DNA from: Elephas maximus indicus
Taxonomy: Eukaryota > Chordata > Mammalia > Proboscidea > Elephantidae
DNA: 64,000 nucleotides
NCBI RefSeq assembly: GCF_024166365.1
Contig: NC_064838.1
Span: 71,688,001-71,752,000, forward strand
Direction: 5' to 3'
Shown: positions 11,314-22,630 of the stretch, in pieces
How positions within the stretch are numbered: position 1 is the stretch's first letter
Layout of the letters: each line of letters begins with the position of its first letter
Translations under genes and position numbers: made by a program
The notes under the pieces: generated by a model
The model's database searches: none
What the model was told of the DNA's origin: nothing
The model's input: the letters and a program-made list of their open reading frames with translations, nothing else

Positions 11314-12519
11314 CCCTTTGGGTACTGATGGTACAGAACTAAAGGACAGACATTCTTTGCTTGTGGGAGGAAGCTTTCCTTCCAATTGGATACTGGGACA
11401 AGAAAACAGACCATCTCAATGATGTTTGATAAGTTCAAGGGCAGGGAAGCTGAGGGTGACCCTGGAGGACACCTCATTAGGGTGGATAGTAACTGTAAAC
11501 GTGGCTTCAGAAATTAAAGATGTTATTGTTAGCAGAAAGTCTTGCCTCCTCCTTCTCTAATTTATTCAACAATATTTTGAGCAGTGAGAGACTAAGCCTG
11601 GTTTTATGATCACGTTATGGTATTCAAAGGTGTGTTTTATGAAGCCGTTCATAGAGTTTCGGGTGGTTAAAGTCACCCACAGTGTGAACACATGGTTCCA
11701 TAAAGCACAACTTTGTCTTGCCACAGAACTAATCCAGCAAGCACCAGGCGGAGTTCTGACACATGACTCCGGAGAGCGAAGCAATCTTGGATCTGAGCAA
11801 CCTTGCTGCTCGAACTGTGACATCTTTGGAAAATTGTCCCCCACCAAATCTTGCAGCTAGATAAATGATGCCCATTAAAAAAAAAAAAAAGTATTATTCA
11901 CTTTCCAGATTTATCGCATTCCTAGAATTTTAAATTCTTTTTATGAACTGTTGCCCAGGTGAGAGAGTCCTTGTATCCTGGACATTGCTGGCACTCCTGG
12001 CTGAGAAATTCAGCGTGCACGAGTTTGGGTGCAGCGAGGATGTTAGACGCAACAGAGAACTGCTGATGAAGCTAAGTGTTGGAAGACACTGCAGTTTTGA
12101 CAAAGTTAGGCCTCTGCTTTAGTAAGTGCACAAGTTGGCATACGCTTGGGAATATTTCTGCTTCCAAGCTCTCAGCATCTGCATTTTTCAGATGTTTGAC
12201 CTTGATCTTGTGACTTTGGCCCTAGAACTCGGAGAGCGCTGGGAACGCTCAGAGCTGAGTGATGCGAGCAAAAACTAGACAGATAGCAATCCTTTCGTTT
12301 TATTTTTCTTCTTCACTTAAATTTTGGGTTATCCTGTTTTAAACTAGACCCAGCTTCCCCTTTAGTTGTTAATTTTTTTTAACTTACAGTATCTGTATAA
12401 CTTTACTTTTAGAACAGATACCATTAAAGCCTGAAACTATTAAAGGTATGCAGTCCACTTGCAAAGGCAAACTGGCATTTCCTGACACCACATGCCAGAT
12501 AGCTGGGGCCCTTCTCTAG
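11314..12519. other. Intergenic DNA without identified genes
   Basis: Includes diverged L2-like sequence to about 11510, then apparently unique DNA with an A-run at 11878-11891. Overlapping frames at 11566-11860 on both strands have no recognisable domain. Confidence 0.4.
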
Positions 12520-12660
12520 GTTAGTGCTTTTTAAACTTTTTGATTGCTCTTCACAGTAAAAAGTACATTTGTATTGCTACCAAGCACATGCACGCATCCA
12601 TACACAGGAATGCATATGACTGAAGCAAAAATTTTATGAGACAGTGTGTGTCCCTACTGT
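12520..12660 (+). mobile_element. Ancient DNA transposon fragment (hAT-like)
   Basis: 'gctttttaaactttttgatt' followed by 'cacagtaaaaagtacatttg' resembles old mammalian hAT non-autonomous elements. The family is not certain. Confidence 0.4.
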
Positions 12661-12668
12661 GTTTGAAA

Positions 12669-12866
12669 GGAGCACTGGTAACACAATGGTCCAAGTGCTC
12701 AACTGCTAACCAAAAAGTCAGTGGTTCAAACCCACCAGGGGCTCTGCAGGAGAAAAGACCTGGCAACCTGCTCCCATGAAGATTACAGCCTTGGAAACTC
12801 TGTGGAGTGTAGTTCCACTCTGTCCTATGGGGTCGCGATGAGTCAGGACAGACTTGATGGCACACA
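12669..12866 (+). mobile_element. AfroSINE with long middle
   Basis: Head 'agcactggtaacacaatgg', B-box 'gtggttcaaacc', tail 'cagacttgatggcacac'. Possible duplication: actgtgtttg on the left and actgtgtgtg on the right. Confidence 0.9.
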
Positions 12867-13099
12867 ACTGTGTGTGATGTACCAAGCTGGGCCAAATTCA
12901 ACCTGCTCCCTCTGTTCCTTTGTGTACTAAACAGTTGAAAAACAAACCAAAAGAAGAATAATATTTATTTTGAGACATTTTTACGCCATGCCACACAGTG
13001 CTCTAAACTCTAGTGCTTGCTACATCAGCTCTGTGGATGTATTAGCTCATTTAATCTTCACGATAGTTTATCTCTGTCTTGATCAAAATCTTGATTATA

Positions 13100-13320
13100 A
13101 TAGCAATGATGACCGATATGTTTTGAGCGGGTGCTCACAGTGCTGGGCACTTTTGTAGATGTTTTATGTGGTGCATTGATTTAATCCTCTCCACTCTACA
13201 AGGCAGAGTGTATTAATATTCCTATTTTACAGGTGAGGAAACAGAGGCTTGACAAGGCTATGTAACTTGCTTAGGATCACACAGCTAGGAAATGGCAGTT
13301 GGGATTTGATCCTAGTTTTT
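13100..13320 (+). mobile_element. MIR SINE
   Basis: 'attttacaggtgaggaaaca' and 'ggatcacacagctaggaaat' are diagnostic. Confidence 0.85.
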
Positions 13321-13544
13321 TTGTTTCCAGAATCTACTCTTTTTATCTTTGCAGCTCCTTGCCTACAACTTTGACACATAGCATGTCCTTCTGGCATTTT
13401 GTAGAATGAACGAATACATGCATGAATGAATAAAGGAGCCTGTGATGGAATGATGGTCTCACATGAATCCTGTCCAACTATGGGAACACAGACAAATTAA
13501 GTGATTGCTCTGTACCTTAAAAGCAAGCAAGGAAACAAACAAAA

Positions 13545-13765
13545 TAAATGTTTCATGCTAAGTTCTTACTATGTGTTTTTAAAACATTTTCTCATTTGAT
13601 CTTCATAATGACACTCTGAGGTAGTTGTTATCCCTAATTTACAGATAAAGAGACTGAGGATCAGAGAGGTTAAGTATCTTGCCTAATACGATATAACTAG
13701 TATTCAGAGCTGGTGTGACAAGAGACTAACACCATGCTCTTAACCACTGTGCTAGGCGATTCCAA
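13545..13765 (+). mobile_element. MIR SINE
   Basis: 'aatttacagataaagagact' and 'cagagaggttaagtatcttg' followed by 'ttaaccactgtgctagg'. Confidence 0.85.
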
Positions 13766-14128
13766 TTACTGATTTCTAACATCACAATAATATTATCTAT
13801 CCCATGGTTTTATAGGCAAAATAAATAATATTGCAGACTCCTCATTAATAGCTGTAATTCCTCAAATGACATAATTCTCTATCAAAAAATTCAAAACCCA
13901 AGGTGGAAGAAGTAGAAGAGGCATAGAGATGTGTTCTAATACATTTGACAGGGGAAATAAAAATTTTTTATACAATTTTGCAAGTTTTCTCTAAGTCTAA
14001 AACTATTATAAAATAAAAAGTTTGTTAAAAACAAACTCTGAAGCACATTAAAAGATACTCAACATCATTAGTCAGGGAAATGCAAATCCAAACCACAATA
14101 TGATACAACCGTGCACCCACTAAGATGG

Positions 14129-14647
14129 TGTCTTAGTCATCTAGTGCTGCTATAACAGAAATACCACAAGTGGATAGCTTTAAGAAACAGAGATTTATTC
14201 TCTCACAGTCTAGGAGGCTAAAAGTCTCAATTCAAGATGATAGCTCCAGGGGAAGGTTTTCTTTCTTTGTCGGCTCTGGGGGAAGGTCCTTGTCATCGTC
14301 CCCTGGTCTAGGAGCTTCTCAGCATAAGGACCCTGGGTCCAAAGGACACGCTCTGCTCCTGCCTCTGCTTTCCTGGTAGTAGGAGGTCCCACTCTCTCTC
14401 TGCTAGCTTCTCTCTTTTATATCTCAAAAGAGATTGGCTCAAGATATAGTCTAATCCTGTAGATAGAGTCCAGTCTCATTAACATAACTGCCTCTAATCC
14501 TACCTCATTAACATCACAGAGGTAGGATTTACAACACATAGGAAAATCACATCAGATGACAAAATGGTGGATGATCACTCAATACTGGGAATCATGGCCT
14601 AACCAAGTTGACACACATTTTGGGGGGACACAATTCAATCTGTGACA
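14129..14647 (-). mobile_element. Solo LTR with GATGG target duplication, inside L1
   Basis: A 519-bp TG...CA-bounded LTR, minus orientation, flanked by GATGG at 14124-14128 and 14648-14652. L1 sequence resumes on the other side. The same LTR family recurs at 55435-55958 and in part at 38448-38828. Confidence 0.92.
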
Positions 14648-14795
14648 GATGGCTGTAATCAAAAAGATACAAGGTAAGTATTAGTGAAGATGTGGAGAAA
14701 CTGGAACCTCTATACATTGTTGTTGGTAACGTAAAATGGTGTAATCACTGTGGAAAATCATCTGATGTTTCCTCAATAAGTTAGACATAGAATCA

Positions 14796-14906
14796 CCATA
14801 CCCAGTGCCATCGAGATGATTCCGACTTATAGCGACCTTATGACCCATACCCATTGCAATAGCGACCCTATAAAAAAAAAAAAAAATTTTTTTTTTTGAC
14901 CCTATA
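14796..14906 (-). mobile_element. Rearranged AfroSINE tail fragment with A15T11 dyad
   Basis: 'gattccgacttatagcgacc' is a reversed SINE tail inside L1. It is followed by a second partial 'agcgaccctata', then A15T11, then 'gaccctata' again. The exact 9-bp repeats are at 14864-14872 and 14898-14906. Confidence 0.75.
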
Positions 14907-15559
14907 GGATCCAACAATTCCACTCCTAGGTATAAACCCAAAAGAATGAGAAACCCCTGTACAAACAAAATCTTATATACAAACATTTATAACAGGACAA
15001 TTCAGAATAGCCAAGGGTGGAAACAACTCAAGCGTCCCTCAACTGGTGAATGGATAAACAAAATGTGGCATATTCATACAATGGAATATTATTTGGATAT
15101 AAAAAGGAATAAAGTGCTGGTATGTGCTACCACAAGAAAAAACCTTGAAAACATCATGCTAAGTGAAAGAAGCAAAAGGCCACATATTGTATAATTCCAT
15201 TTATAAGAAATATCTAGAACAGGCAAACCCACAGAGATAGAAAAGGGACATAGGGAGTAACTGCTTAACAGATAGTGAATTTCTTTTTGGGGTGATGAAA
15301 ATGTTCTGAAACTAGGTAGTGGTGATGGTCGCACAACATTGGGAATCCACTAAACGTCATTGAATTTACCCATTAAAATGGTTAAAATGGAGAATTTTAT
15401 ATTCTGTGAATTTTACCTCAATTAAAGAAAAACACTGAATCCATTAAAAAATTATGATATACTAAAATCACGTAGAATGTATTGAGGCATACGATATAAT
15501 TTACAAACGAAATTACTTAAATATTACAAGAAATACTGTGCTCAGTACGGCATCTTGAT

Positions 15560-15720
15560 TTAGAACATTGGCTTTTGTAAACTGGTAGCTCTGTATACAA
15601 GGCCCTGCACTGTCACATAACAGCTGTATGTCCTCAGGCGAGTTTTGTAACCTGTCTGAGCCTCACTGTCCTCAACCATAAAAGGTATATGATTGCTATT
15701 AGTTATAATGAAATACTTTT
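15560..15720 (+). mobile_element. MIR SINE
   Basis: 'agctgtatgtcctcaggcga' and 'tgagcctcactgtcctc' match the MIR core. Confidence 0.7.
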
Positions 15721-15741
15721 TACATATGTTGTCACGTAGCC

Positions 15742-15945
15742 AAGAGTCCCTGGGTAGTGCAGATGGTTAATGGACTCGGCTACTAACCAAAAGGTTGGCA
15801 GTTTGCTCCACCCAGAAGCACCTCAGAAGACAGGCCTGGTAATCTACTTCCGAAAAAGCAGTTATTGAAAACCCTATGGAGCCCAGTCTACTGCGACACA
15901 CTCGAGGTTGCCAGAAGTCAGAATTGACTTGACCGCAACCGATTA
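15742..15945 (+). mobile_element. AfroSINE, long type
   Basis: Head 'gagtccctgggtagtgcag', middle 'gcacctcagaagacaggcct', tail 'cagaattgacttgaccgcaa'. Confidence 0.9.
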
Positions 15946-17074
15946 TATACCCACCCACTGATTATACAGCTTAATAAAATGATGATGATGATTAACGTAC
16001 ACTTCTGTTCTTTTTTTCTTTGTATATGAATTTGGTGTTGCAAAAAAAAAACTTTTTTTTTTTTTAATCTTTATAGTGAACATTACATTAAAATTATAGT
16101 GATCTGGGTTTAAGAAGGTCACAATCACATTTTGAATGGCTTTTTTTTTTTGTATGAGGTTTCCCAGATTTTAGAAAAAGTATCCTGTGAATAGGTCATT
16201 AGTTTCCAAAGAAATATAGCAGCCAATATGTGTGATTATGTTGAAATTTAGGTCTAATTGCTATTACTAAAATTCCTAGTTTAATCCCAACCTGTTACCA
16301 TGTAAGAACAGCCTTGGAATCTAGGCATTGATAGGAAAGACTCAATTAAGAAAAAAATACCTACTTCTCCTTCCTTTCCCCTTGATAACAACTAAGCTGT
16401 CATCATGAATATCTAGACTGCTATTTCTTCTTGTGTTTGAGTATGGCATTCTCCCAGTTAATTTATGGAGCAAATCCTGACACAGCTCCTGAAGAAACAT
16501 TGCTCCTTTATTATCTGAAATACCAAAACATTTAAAGGGGAAAAAGAAATTTACTTCCAAAAGGTTCAACGCGAGACCTTCTGCACTCTACCACATACAG
16601 CTCCTCCACTCAGACGACTCAGCCATCATAAGAGAAGGACATTTCTAGAACCTTGCTTTCCAGCCTCTGCTTCTTTTCCTCTGTGGCTCTCCAGGGAGTT
16701 GAGGAATGCTGGAAAATCACTGCAGGATTTGGCTTCCAGTTGGTCAATCCTGCTGCTAATTTCTCTGAGGGACATTTTTAAACTCCATTCTTGGCAAGAA
16801 ACTGCAGAACTACAAAAGCTGTCAACTGAGTGAATCTATGGCGAAGAGCAGGGGGTGGGTCAGAAAGATATCTGTGGGGAGTAAGGCATATAAGAGAATG
16901 TCCATCCTTTCCCATATCTTATCAACAACTGTAAGAAACTTTGAATGACATTGGACCTAGTGGATTACACCATCAAAAGAAGTGAAAGCCTCTTTCTTAT
17001 TCTATAAACTTATGTGACTCCTCCAGCTAGGTTAAATGCCCTGTATTTGTTTTAGCATCACCTGTTCTTCATTC
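15946..17074. other. Intergenic DNA without identified genes
   Basis: AT-rich, with A/T homopolymers at 16042-16065 and 16141-16151. No supported gene or clear transposon. Confidence 0.4.
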
Positions 17075-17800
17075 AGGCATCATTCATTCAAAAATACTTA
17101 CTGAATGCCTACTAACTATGACAATTTGCTCAGTTCAAGGTACTGATTCATGCCCTTTCAGTCAACAAATGCTTATTGAGTGCCCACTACATATCAGGCA
17201 CTCTTTGAGTTACTGGGTCAACAGCAATCAACTAAGTGGGCAAAGTCCATGCTCTCCTGGAGTTTACATTCCAGTGAGTCAATAAACAAATGAATAAGTA
17301 GAGAGTCTTTAAAGATAAGTGCTATGAAGGAAAAAAAGAAGGTTGCAATGCCCACGTGGGGATTGCTACTGTACACAAGGTGGTCAGGGAAGGCCTCACT
17401 GCTAAGTTCATTTTTGAGCAGAGACACATGAAGGAAGTGACAGAGTGGACCAAAAAGCTGTCTAGGAGATAGTACTCCAGGCATAGGAACAGCAAAGACA
17501 AAGACACTGAGGTGGGAGTGTACTTGGTATGGCAGGGATACACAAAGGTGAAAACAGACAAGGCTATCACCCTCATGGCGTGTAGAGTCTGTCTGGGGAG
17601 ACAGAGAGCTATCAAGCGTTTCCCAAATGGATGTCTGATTCTCAGTGATCTATGTGCCAAGATTCCAGGGAGGAATGTGAGAGAAAGATTCCCTTAGGGA
17701 ATGTAATTTAAGCTGAAATCCAAAGAAGGCATAGAGGTTAACCAGGTAAAGGGGAATGAGTTTGGGTGGTTTAGGGAAAATGTTTCCTACAAAGAGATCA
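17075..17800 (-). mobile_element. L2 LINE, 3' half
   Basis: 'attcattcaaaaatacttac', 'ctcctggagtttacattcca', 'ggtggtcagggaaggcctca' and 'ctccaggcataggaacagc' are the reversed L2 series in the correct order. Confidence 0.8.
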
Positions 17801-17964
17801 GGGTGTAAATGAATAACTTCTTTTATGAGAATTAGCACAAAGTTGGTGCCTAGGGATGGAGGTTAAAAATGTCCCAAACGTCCAACTTTTCCAGACTGCG
17901 GCATTGCCCCATCATCTCTAACATCAACTGCTCCTCCTCCCCTCAGTACTCTCCCTCTCATCTT

Positions 17965-18690
17965 TTGGATGTAGTAATTCGCTGCAACGTCTCACAGAAC
18001 TCATGAACCATATTTACAGTTAAGTGGCTTATTAGGGAAGTAATAGGGTACAACTGGGGATCGGGGGACCAACTTGGAAGTAACAGGAGAAACAACTCAG
18101 GTTGCAGTTCCTCCATCAGGACAACTTTTCTCGCCCTCTGCTTCTGGGCGCTACTGTCGTCTTGTGGCTGCCTGGCTCTGCTAGGGGCCTTCTGGAGCAA
18201 GTGTTACATCTCTTAGCTCCATGGGCCACGGGCTATTGGCCAGCAAGCCCCACCAAAGCCACTGTGCCTGTCTCCTGATTCCCACCATCTTGCACCACAG
18301 TCTCTTGCTGTCTTCAGTGTTACAGCTCTCTGTCTCCTGGGTCCAGGAGGTTCTCAGTGCAGGGATCCCAGGTCCAAGGGACAAGTTTCTCTTCTAGTTC
18401 TTCTTTCTTGGTGGTAGTAGGTCCCCTTTCTGCTCTGAAATTGGCTCTTTTTTAAGCCTAGCAGGACAGCAAAACTGACCATTCATCTTTTTAGGGTTCC
18501 ATACACTGTATTTGCATGGTTACCCCCCCCCCACCAAGGGTGCCATGCACCTTATTTACATTATTGGCAAGATATCCGATCCCCTTGGTGGGTCACAAGC
18601 ACCTCATTTGCAGAGTCCTACCCAGTCATTTTGTGGGAGTTACGGAAACTAAGGGCCATATTAAGTAATTCACAGCACCACATGGTGCAT
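17965..18690 (-). mobile_element. LTR-like dispersed repeat, unassigned
   Basis: The block has LTR-like composition, and 'ctgggtccaggaggttctca' with 'tccaagggacaag' resembles the middle of the LTR at 14129-14647. The ends are not defined. Confidence 0.35.
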
Positions 18691-18794
18691 TCAAAACAGT
18701 AGAACAGGGCTAGTTTAGGGGAAAAAAAGATGCAGGTGTCTGGATTGCAGAGAATGAGGGGGAAAGCATCCTAGATAAGCTGGAGAACATTCCA

Positions 18795-18921
18795 AAAACC
18801 CATTCCTGTCCAGTTGATTCCAACTCCTAATGGCCCTATAGGACAGAGTAGAACTGCCCCATATGGCTTCCAAGGAGTGTTTAGCAGCCAAGTTCTTAAC
18901 CACTTTGCCACCAGGGCTCCT
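18795..18921 (-). mobile_element. AfroSINE, short type
   Basis: Reversed: 'ccagttgattccaactccta', 'aggacagagtagaactgccc', 'ttgccaccagggctcc'. Flanks show an approximate duplication ctggagaaca/ctggaggaca. Confidence 0.9.
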
Positions 18922-19773
18922 GGAGGACAACAGTAGGGGACAAATCAAATGAGGTCTTTGTGGCTTATATTTACTTAACTATTTGAATAAAAGTGTTTAT
19001 TACTGCCTTCACTGATGGACCAAGGTTTGGGGGGCTGGGACCCTGCCTTGATCACTGCTGTGTCCCCAGCACCTACCTTGCATGTGACACACTGTCAGGG
19101 CACAGTTTGTATTTGCTGATGGCTGAAGGGATGTCTAACATCTCAGGTAACCTGACATAATCATCTGCAAGCCTTGAGAGTGAAACTGCAGCTTAAATTT
19201 GTGAGTGGTTGGCTCTGCCAGACGCTGGGTTTGGAAAAGGCCGGCAAACACGGCAGTTTTCAGAAATGTGATTTCTGTTTCATAAAAGCTGGCTATGACC
19301 ATGAAGTACCCCTCCTTCTCAGGAGCAGAATGCAAATGACATCTTTCTAAACTTAGAGATGCTGAGGTGGGGCAGCGTTCTCCCCTCAACTTGGCAGTAG
19401 TGTGCTTCTTGGATGGCTGCTCATTTGCACTGTTGTAAAGAATAAAGGTGTCAGCTACAAAAAGAAAACTGTTCTTTTATTTCAAGTACATAGACCGAAA
19501 AACAATGGGTAATGTTTTCTAAGATACCTGTTGCCCAGCCAGTAAACTGATTGTCAAGGAATGTTCACTGTGAGAAGAACGTGTAACGTAATGCTTTGGA
19601 AGAAGTGTAGAGATATAGCCAAGGACCTCATATTGGTAAGCCTCAAGATGAGATTTTTGGAGGCAATTCCTCCCTTGTCTTTTGAGACTGGTGTAATATG
19701 TTCAATGCTTGCCTTGCCCTTTCCTCTTTCCCAACAGCCCTCATTTTCTTTTGAGGATACCTGTGGTCCTGGG
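18922..19773. other. Intergenic DNA without identified genes
   Basis: An L2-like 3' fragment may lie near 19050-19125 ('gtccccagcacctaccttgc'); the rest looks unique. Confidence 0.4.
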
Positions 19774-19969
19774 AGGTGTCCCTGGGTGGCAGTTAACACA
19801 CTCTGGACTCTAACAGAAGGGTTGGAGCTTTGAACCTACCCAGAGATGCCTGGGAAGAAAGCCTGATGATCTACCTCCAATAAATCAGCCGCTGAAAGCC
19901 CTGTCGAGCACAGTTCTCCTCTGACACACCTGGGGTCACCATGAGTCAGAATTGACTCTGCAGCAAGTG
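19774..19969 (+). mobile_element. AfroSINE, long type
   Basis: Head 'gtgtccctgggtggcagtt', middle 'atgcctgggaagaaagcctg', tail 'agtcagaattgactctgcag'. Confidence 0.88.
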
Positions 19970-19989
19970 GCTGTGGTTGTGTATGTGAC

Positions 19990-20200
19990 AAGGAGTTCCT
20001 GGGTCGTGCACATAGCTAACGTCCTCCATGCTAACCAACAGGTTGGTGGCTGGAGTCCACCTAGAGGTGCCTGGGAGGGAAGCCCTCGCAATCTATTTCT
20101 GAAAAATCAACCATGGTGAATTCTACGGAGCACAGTTCTACTTTGACATATGTGGGACCGCCAGGAGTTGAAAGGAACTTCACAGCAGCTGGTGACTGTG
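19990..20200 (+). mobile_element. AfroSINE, long type
   Basis: Head 'aggagttcctgggtcgtgca', middle 'ctgaaaaatcaaccatggtg', diverged tail 'ggaacttcacagcagctgg'. It lies close behind the previous copy. Confidence 0.85.
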
Positions 20201-20224
20201 GAGGGGAGTGCTCTTCTCACCAGA

Positions 20225-20535
20225 CGGGGGTGCATTATCCATAGGCTGCTTACTGGATCATCTGTAGTGAATAATTCCACTATAGATTAGGAAGTAAGCA
20301 CAAATAAGCCCATGCTTATCTTGCTTACTGGCTCATCAGCCCCTTTTAGGGCCTGGAAATTTAAAAAGAGGCTTTGATTATACAGGAAGGTGCTGTGGGA
20401 TTGGGAGAGAGAGAGATGACAGCCACACCTAGAAGCAGAATCTTTGATGTGGTGAAATTGGTCACTACAGATGATCTGGTAAACAAGGTAAGCACCGTGC
20501 TTACCTTACTTATTGGATAATCTGCCCCGTCCTCA
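20225..20535 (+). repeat. Unclassified palindromic dispersed repeat, copy 1
   Basis: Carries a ~60-bp motif ('agattaggaagtaagcac...cttgcttactgg') at 20270-20330 and a diverged form at 20460-20530, joined by a core ('gaaggtgctgtggga' to 'gcagaatctttgatgtggtg'). It includes an 11-bp perfect palindrome aaggtaagcac/gtgcttacctt at 20485-20507. The same element lies reversed at 56150-56530. Boundaries are approximate; I do not recognise the family. Confidence 0.75.
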
Positions 20536-20536
20536 G

Positions 20537-20703
20537 GGCAAGTGGTTACAGTGATCAGCTGCTAACCGAAAGGTCAATGGTTTGAAACCACCATCGGCTC
20601 CAAAAGAGAAAGATGTGACAGTCTCTTTCTGTAGAGATTTACACCCTTGGCAACCCTATGGGGCTGCTAAGAGTCAGAATCTACTTCACAGCAATTTTTT
20701 TTT
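20537..20703 (+). mobile_element. AfroSINE
   Basis: 'ctgctaaccgaaaggtcaat', 'ggcaaccctatggggctgct', 'agagtcagaatctacttcac', ending in a T run. Confidence 0.85.
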
Positions 20704-21137
20704 TTTTGCCCCAGGGCACGAGGCAACCCAGGTGAAGCCAATAGGCATGTTCTAGCTACCTGGCTACAGTCACTGATTCAGGTGTGCATGTGTGGCCTGG
20801 GCTGGTTCCAGCAGAGTGAATCACGGGCCTTGCGCTTGGAATACTGGAACAAATGCTCACTTCTAGGCAGTACAGTTTGTGGATACAAGGCTTGGAATGG
20901 TAGTGGCCATTTTTGTTACCAAGAGTGGACACCAGCCTGGGGCCAGTGCTAACTCAGAAGAGGCCAGAGTTGAGAGAATTGCAGGAAACAGCAACAGAGC
21001 CCTGAAAACATCGTGAACCTCCGATACCAATCGCCCTGCTTCTGCACTAATCCAGTGAGTAAGTCCATACATTTCCTTTATTGTTTAAATTAGGGCTTCT
21101 GTCATCGGTGGCCAAACGGTTCTATCTGGTAAGCGTA
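20704..21137. other. Intergenic DNA, unassigned
   Basis: GC-richer than its surroundings, no repeat or gene identified. Confidence 0.4.
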
Positions 21138-21320
21138 AGGAAACCCTGGTGGCACAGTGGCTAAGAGCTATATCTGCTAACCAAAAGGTCAGCAGTTCAA
21201 ATCCACCAGGCGCTCCTTGGAAGCCCTATGGGGCAGTTCTACTCTGTCCTTTAGGGTCGCTATGAGTCGGAATCAACTTGATATCAATGGGTTTGATTTG
21301 GTTTTTTGGTTTGGTTAGGG
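21138..21320 (+). mobile_element. AfroSINE, well preserved short type
   Basis: A good reference copy. The pol III A box is TGGCACAGTGG (21150-21160) and the B box GTTCAAATC (21195-21203). Then come 'ccaccaggcgctccttgg', 'ggtcgctatgagtcggaatc' and a TTTGG-rich tail. Confidence 0.95.
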
Positions 21321-21620
21321 TGATGAAATTTCAGAAACAATGTTCTGCCCTCTACCAATATGCTTCCTGCCGGAAGCATAGGAAATCAGAATGAGGGTGG
21401 AATTGTGAAATTGCTCCAAGATCCATTTTCTCTTAAGTTTTATTTTTTAAATGTGAAATCTTCTAATTCAAAATAAATTAGTGCCTTAAATGTTTTAGTG
21501 AAAATTTGAATATGTAATACACATTTTTTAAATGTAGGCAATACAAAGGGTTATACAGTAAAAAGAAGGTCTCCAGCCTACTCTTCTCCTTTCTCCTCAC
21601 CAAAGGCAACATTTAAATTG

Positions 21621-21790
21621 TTATGTGCCATGGAGTTGACTCCAACTCATAGATCCTATAGGACAGACTAGAACTACTCCGTAGGGTTTCCAGGAAAGCA
21701 GATTGCCACATCTTTCTTCCTCTGAGTGGCTAGTGGGTTCGAACTGCCAACCTTTCAGTTAGCAGCCCAGCCCTTAACCATTGTGCCATT
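21621..21790 (-). mobile_element. AfroSINE
   Basis: Reversed tail 'ttatgtgccatggagttgac' and head 'accattgtgcca' with B-box 'gggttcgaactgcc'. Confidence 0.9.
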
Positions 21791-22520
21791 TTTGGGTATC
21801 CCTCTGGAGATATTTTGTGCATAGATCTCCCTTTTAACTTACACAAGTTGTTTTATACACTGTAAAGCCATTGTTTTCTTCACTTAGAAATATGTCTTAG
21901 TGGTAGTTCCATATCAGAGCATACATAAGCTGCCACTTAAATATGGCGACATGGCTCAAAATTTTTCCTTATTTTATTGCTACTAGCCCTATGTACAACC
22001 TAGGACAAGTACATTAGTTTGTTAAATCTGTGAAATATGGACAGTAGCAAGCACCTTCACAGGCTTCTGAGGAAATACAGTTAAAATAATTAAACAGCTG
22101 CAAACAATTCAAATTTTTGGTTCTGTAAATTATTTTACTAGACTTCTGTAGAGAAATCATTTAGGTTGTAACATTGTACAAAGCAGTGATACCTGTATGT
22201 TGCTGTGTGTGTTACTTTGCTTGAAAGTTGTATAAAATGTTCTAAGCAACAACTTACGGAAATATAGGCTGTTAGACCAAAAGTTTTAAATTTGGGACCC
22301 TGAGTAAAAGAATTTGAAATTTTTTGTTTTTTGGCATCTAACCTTTTTTCTTTTTACAAAATAGGTGGATTTTTCTTTTCTTTTTTTCATTCATTGATCT
22401 ATCCATTAATTCACTCAACAAATTTTTATTGGGCAGTCACTATGGGCTAGGTACTATTTTGGATGGTAATGCTTACTTCAAGGGCCTAGCATTGCATATT
22501 CATTCATTTGATATGCAGGC
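21791..22520. other. Intergenic DNA, AT-rich
   Basis: L2/MIR-like 3' sequence near 22388-22470 ('attcactcaacaaatttttatt'); the rest is unassigned, and a fragment near 21800-21930 resembles an L1 3' region. Confidence 0.4.
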
Positions 22521-22537
22521 AAAAAAAAAAAAAAAAA

Positions 22538-22630
22538 ACCCCACTGCTGTCCATTCGATTCCGACTCATAGCGACCCTATAGGACAGAGTAGAGCTGCCG
22601 GGTAGAGTTTTCAAGGAGCGCCTGGCGGTA
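22538..22630 (-). mobile_element. AfroSINE, 5'-truncated
   Basis: 'gattccgactcatagcgacc' and 'caaggagcgcctggcggt' in reverse, preceded by a run of A at 22520-22538. Confidence 0.9.

Larger units (their letters stand above)
14036..15435 (+). mobile_element. Old L1 LINE, ORF2 3' part and 3' UTR
   Basis: Plus-strand L1 pattern: 'gaaatgcaaatccaaaccac' before the LTR, then 'gatgtggagaaactggaacc', 'gaatggataaacaaaatgtg' and 'atggaatattatttggatat'. It ends with 'gtgaattttacctcaattaa'. It is interrupted by a solo LTR (14129-14647) and a SINE-like fragment (14796-14906). ORF2 is pseudogenised. Confidence 0.88.

Noticed and set aside
21150-21203. AfroSINE heads as functional tRNA genes
   Set aside because: They have A and B boxes but no cloverleaf, anticodon arm or proper terminator; they are tRNA-derived SINE heads.
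21190-21220. SINE segment ccaccaggcgctcc as a CTCF site
   Set aside because: It resembles part of the CTCF core but lacks the G-rich right half; too weak to call without occupancy data.
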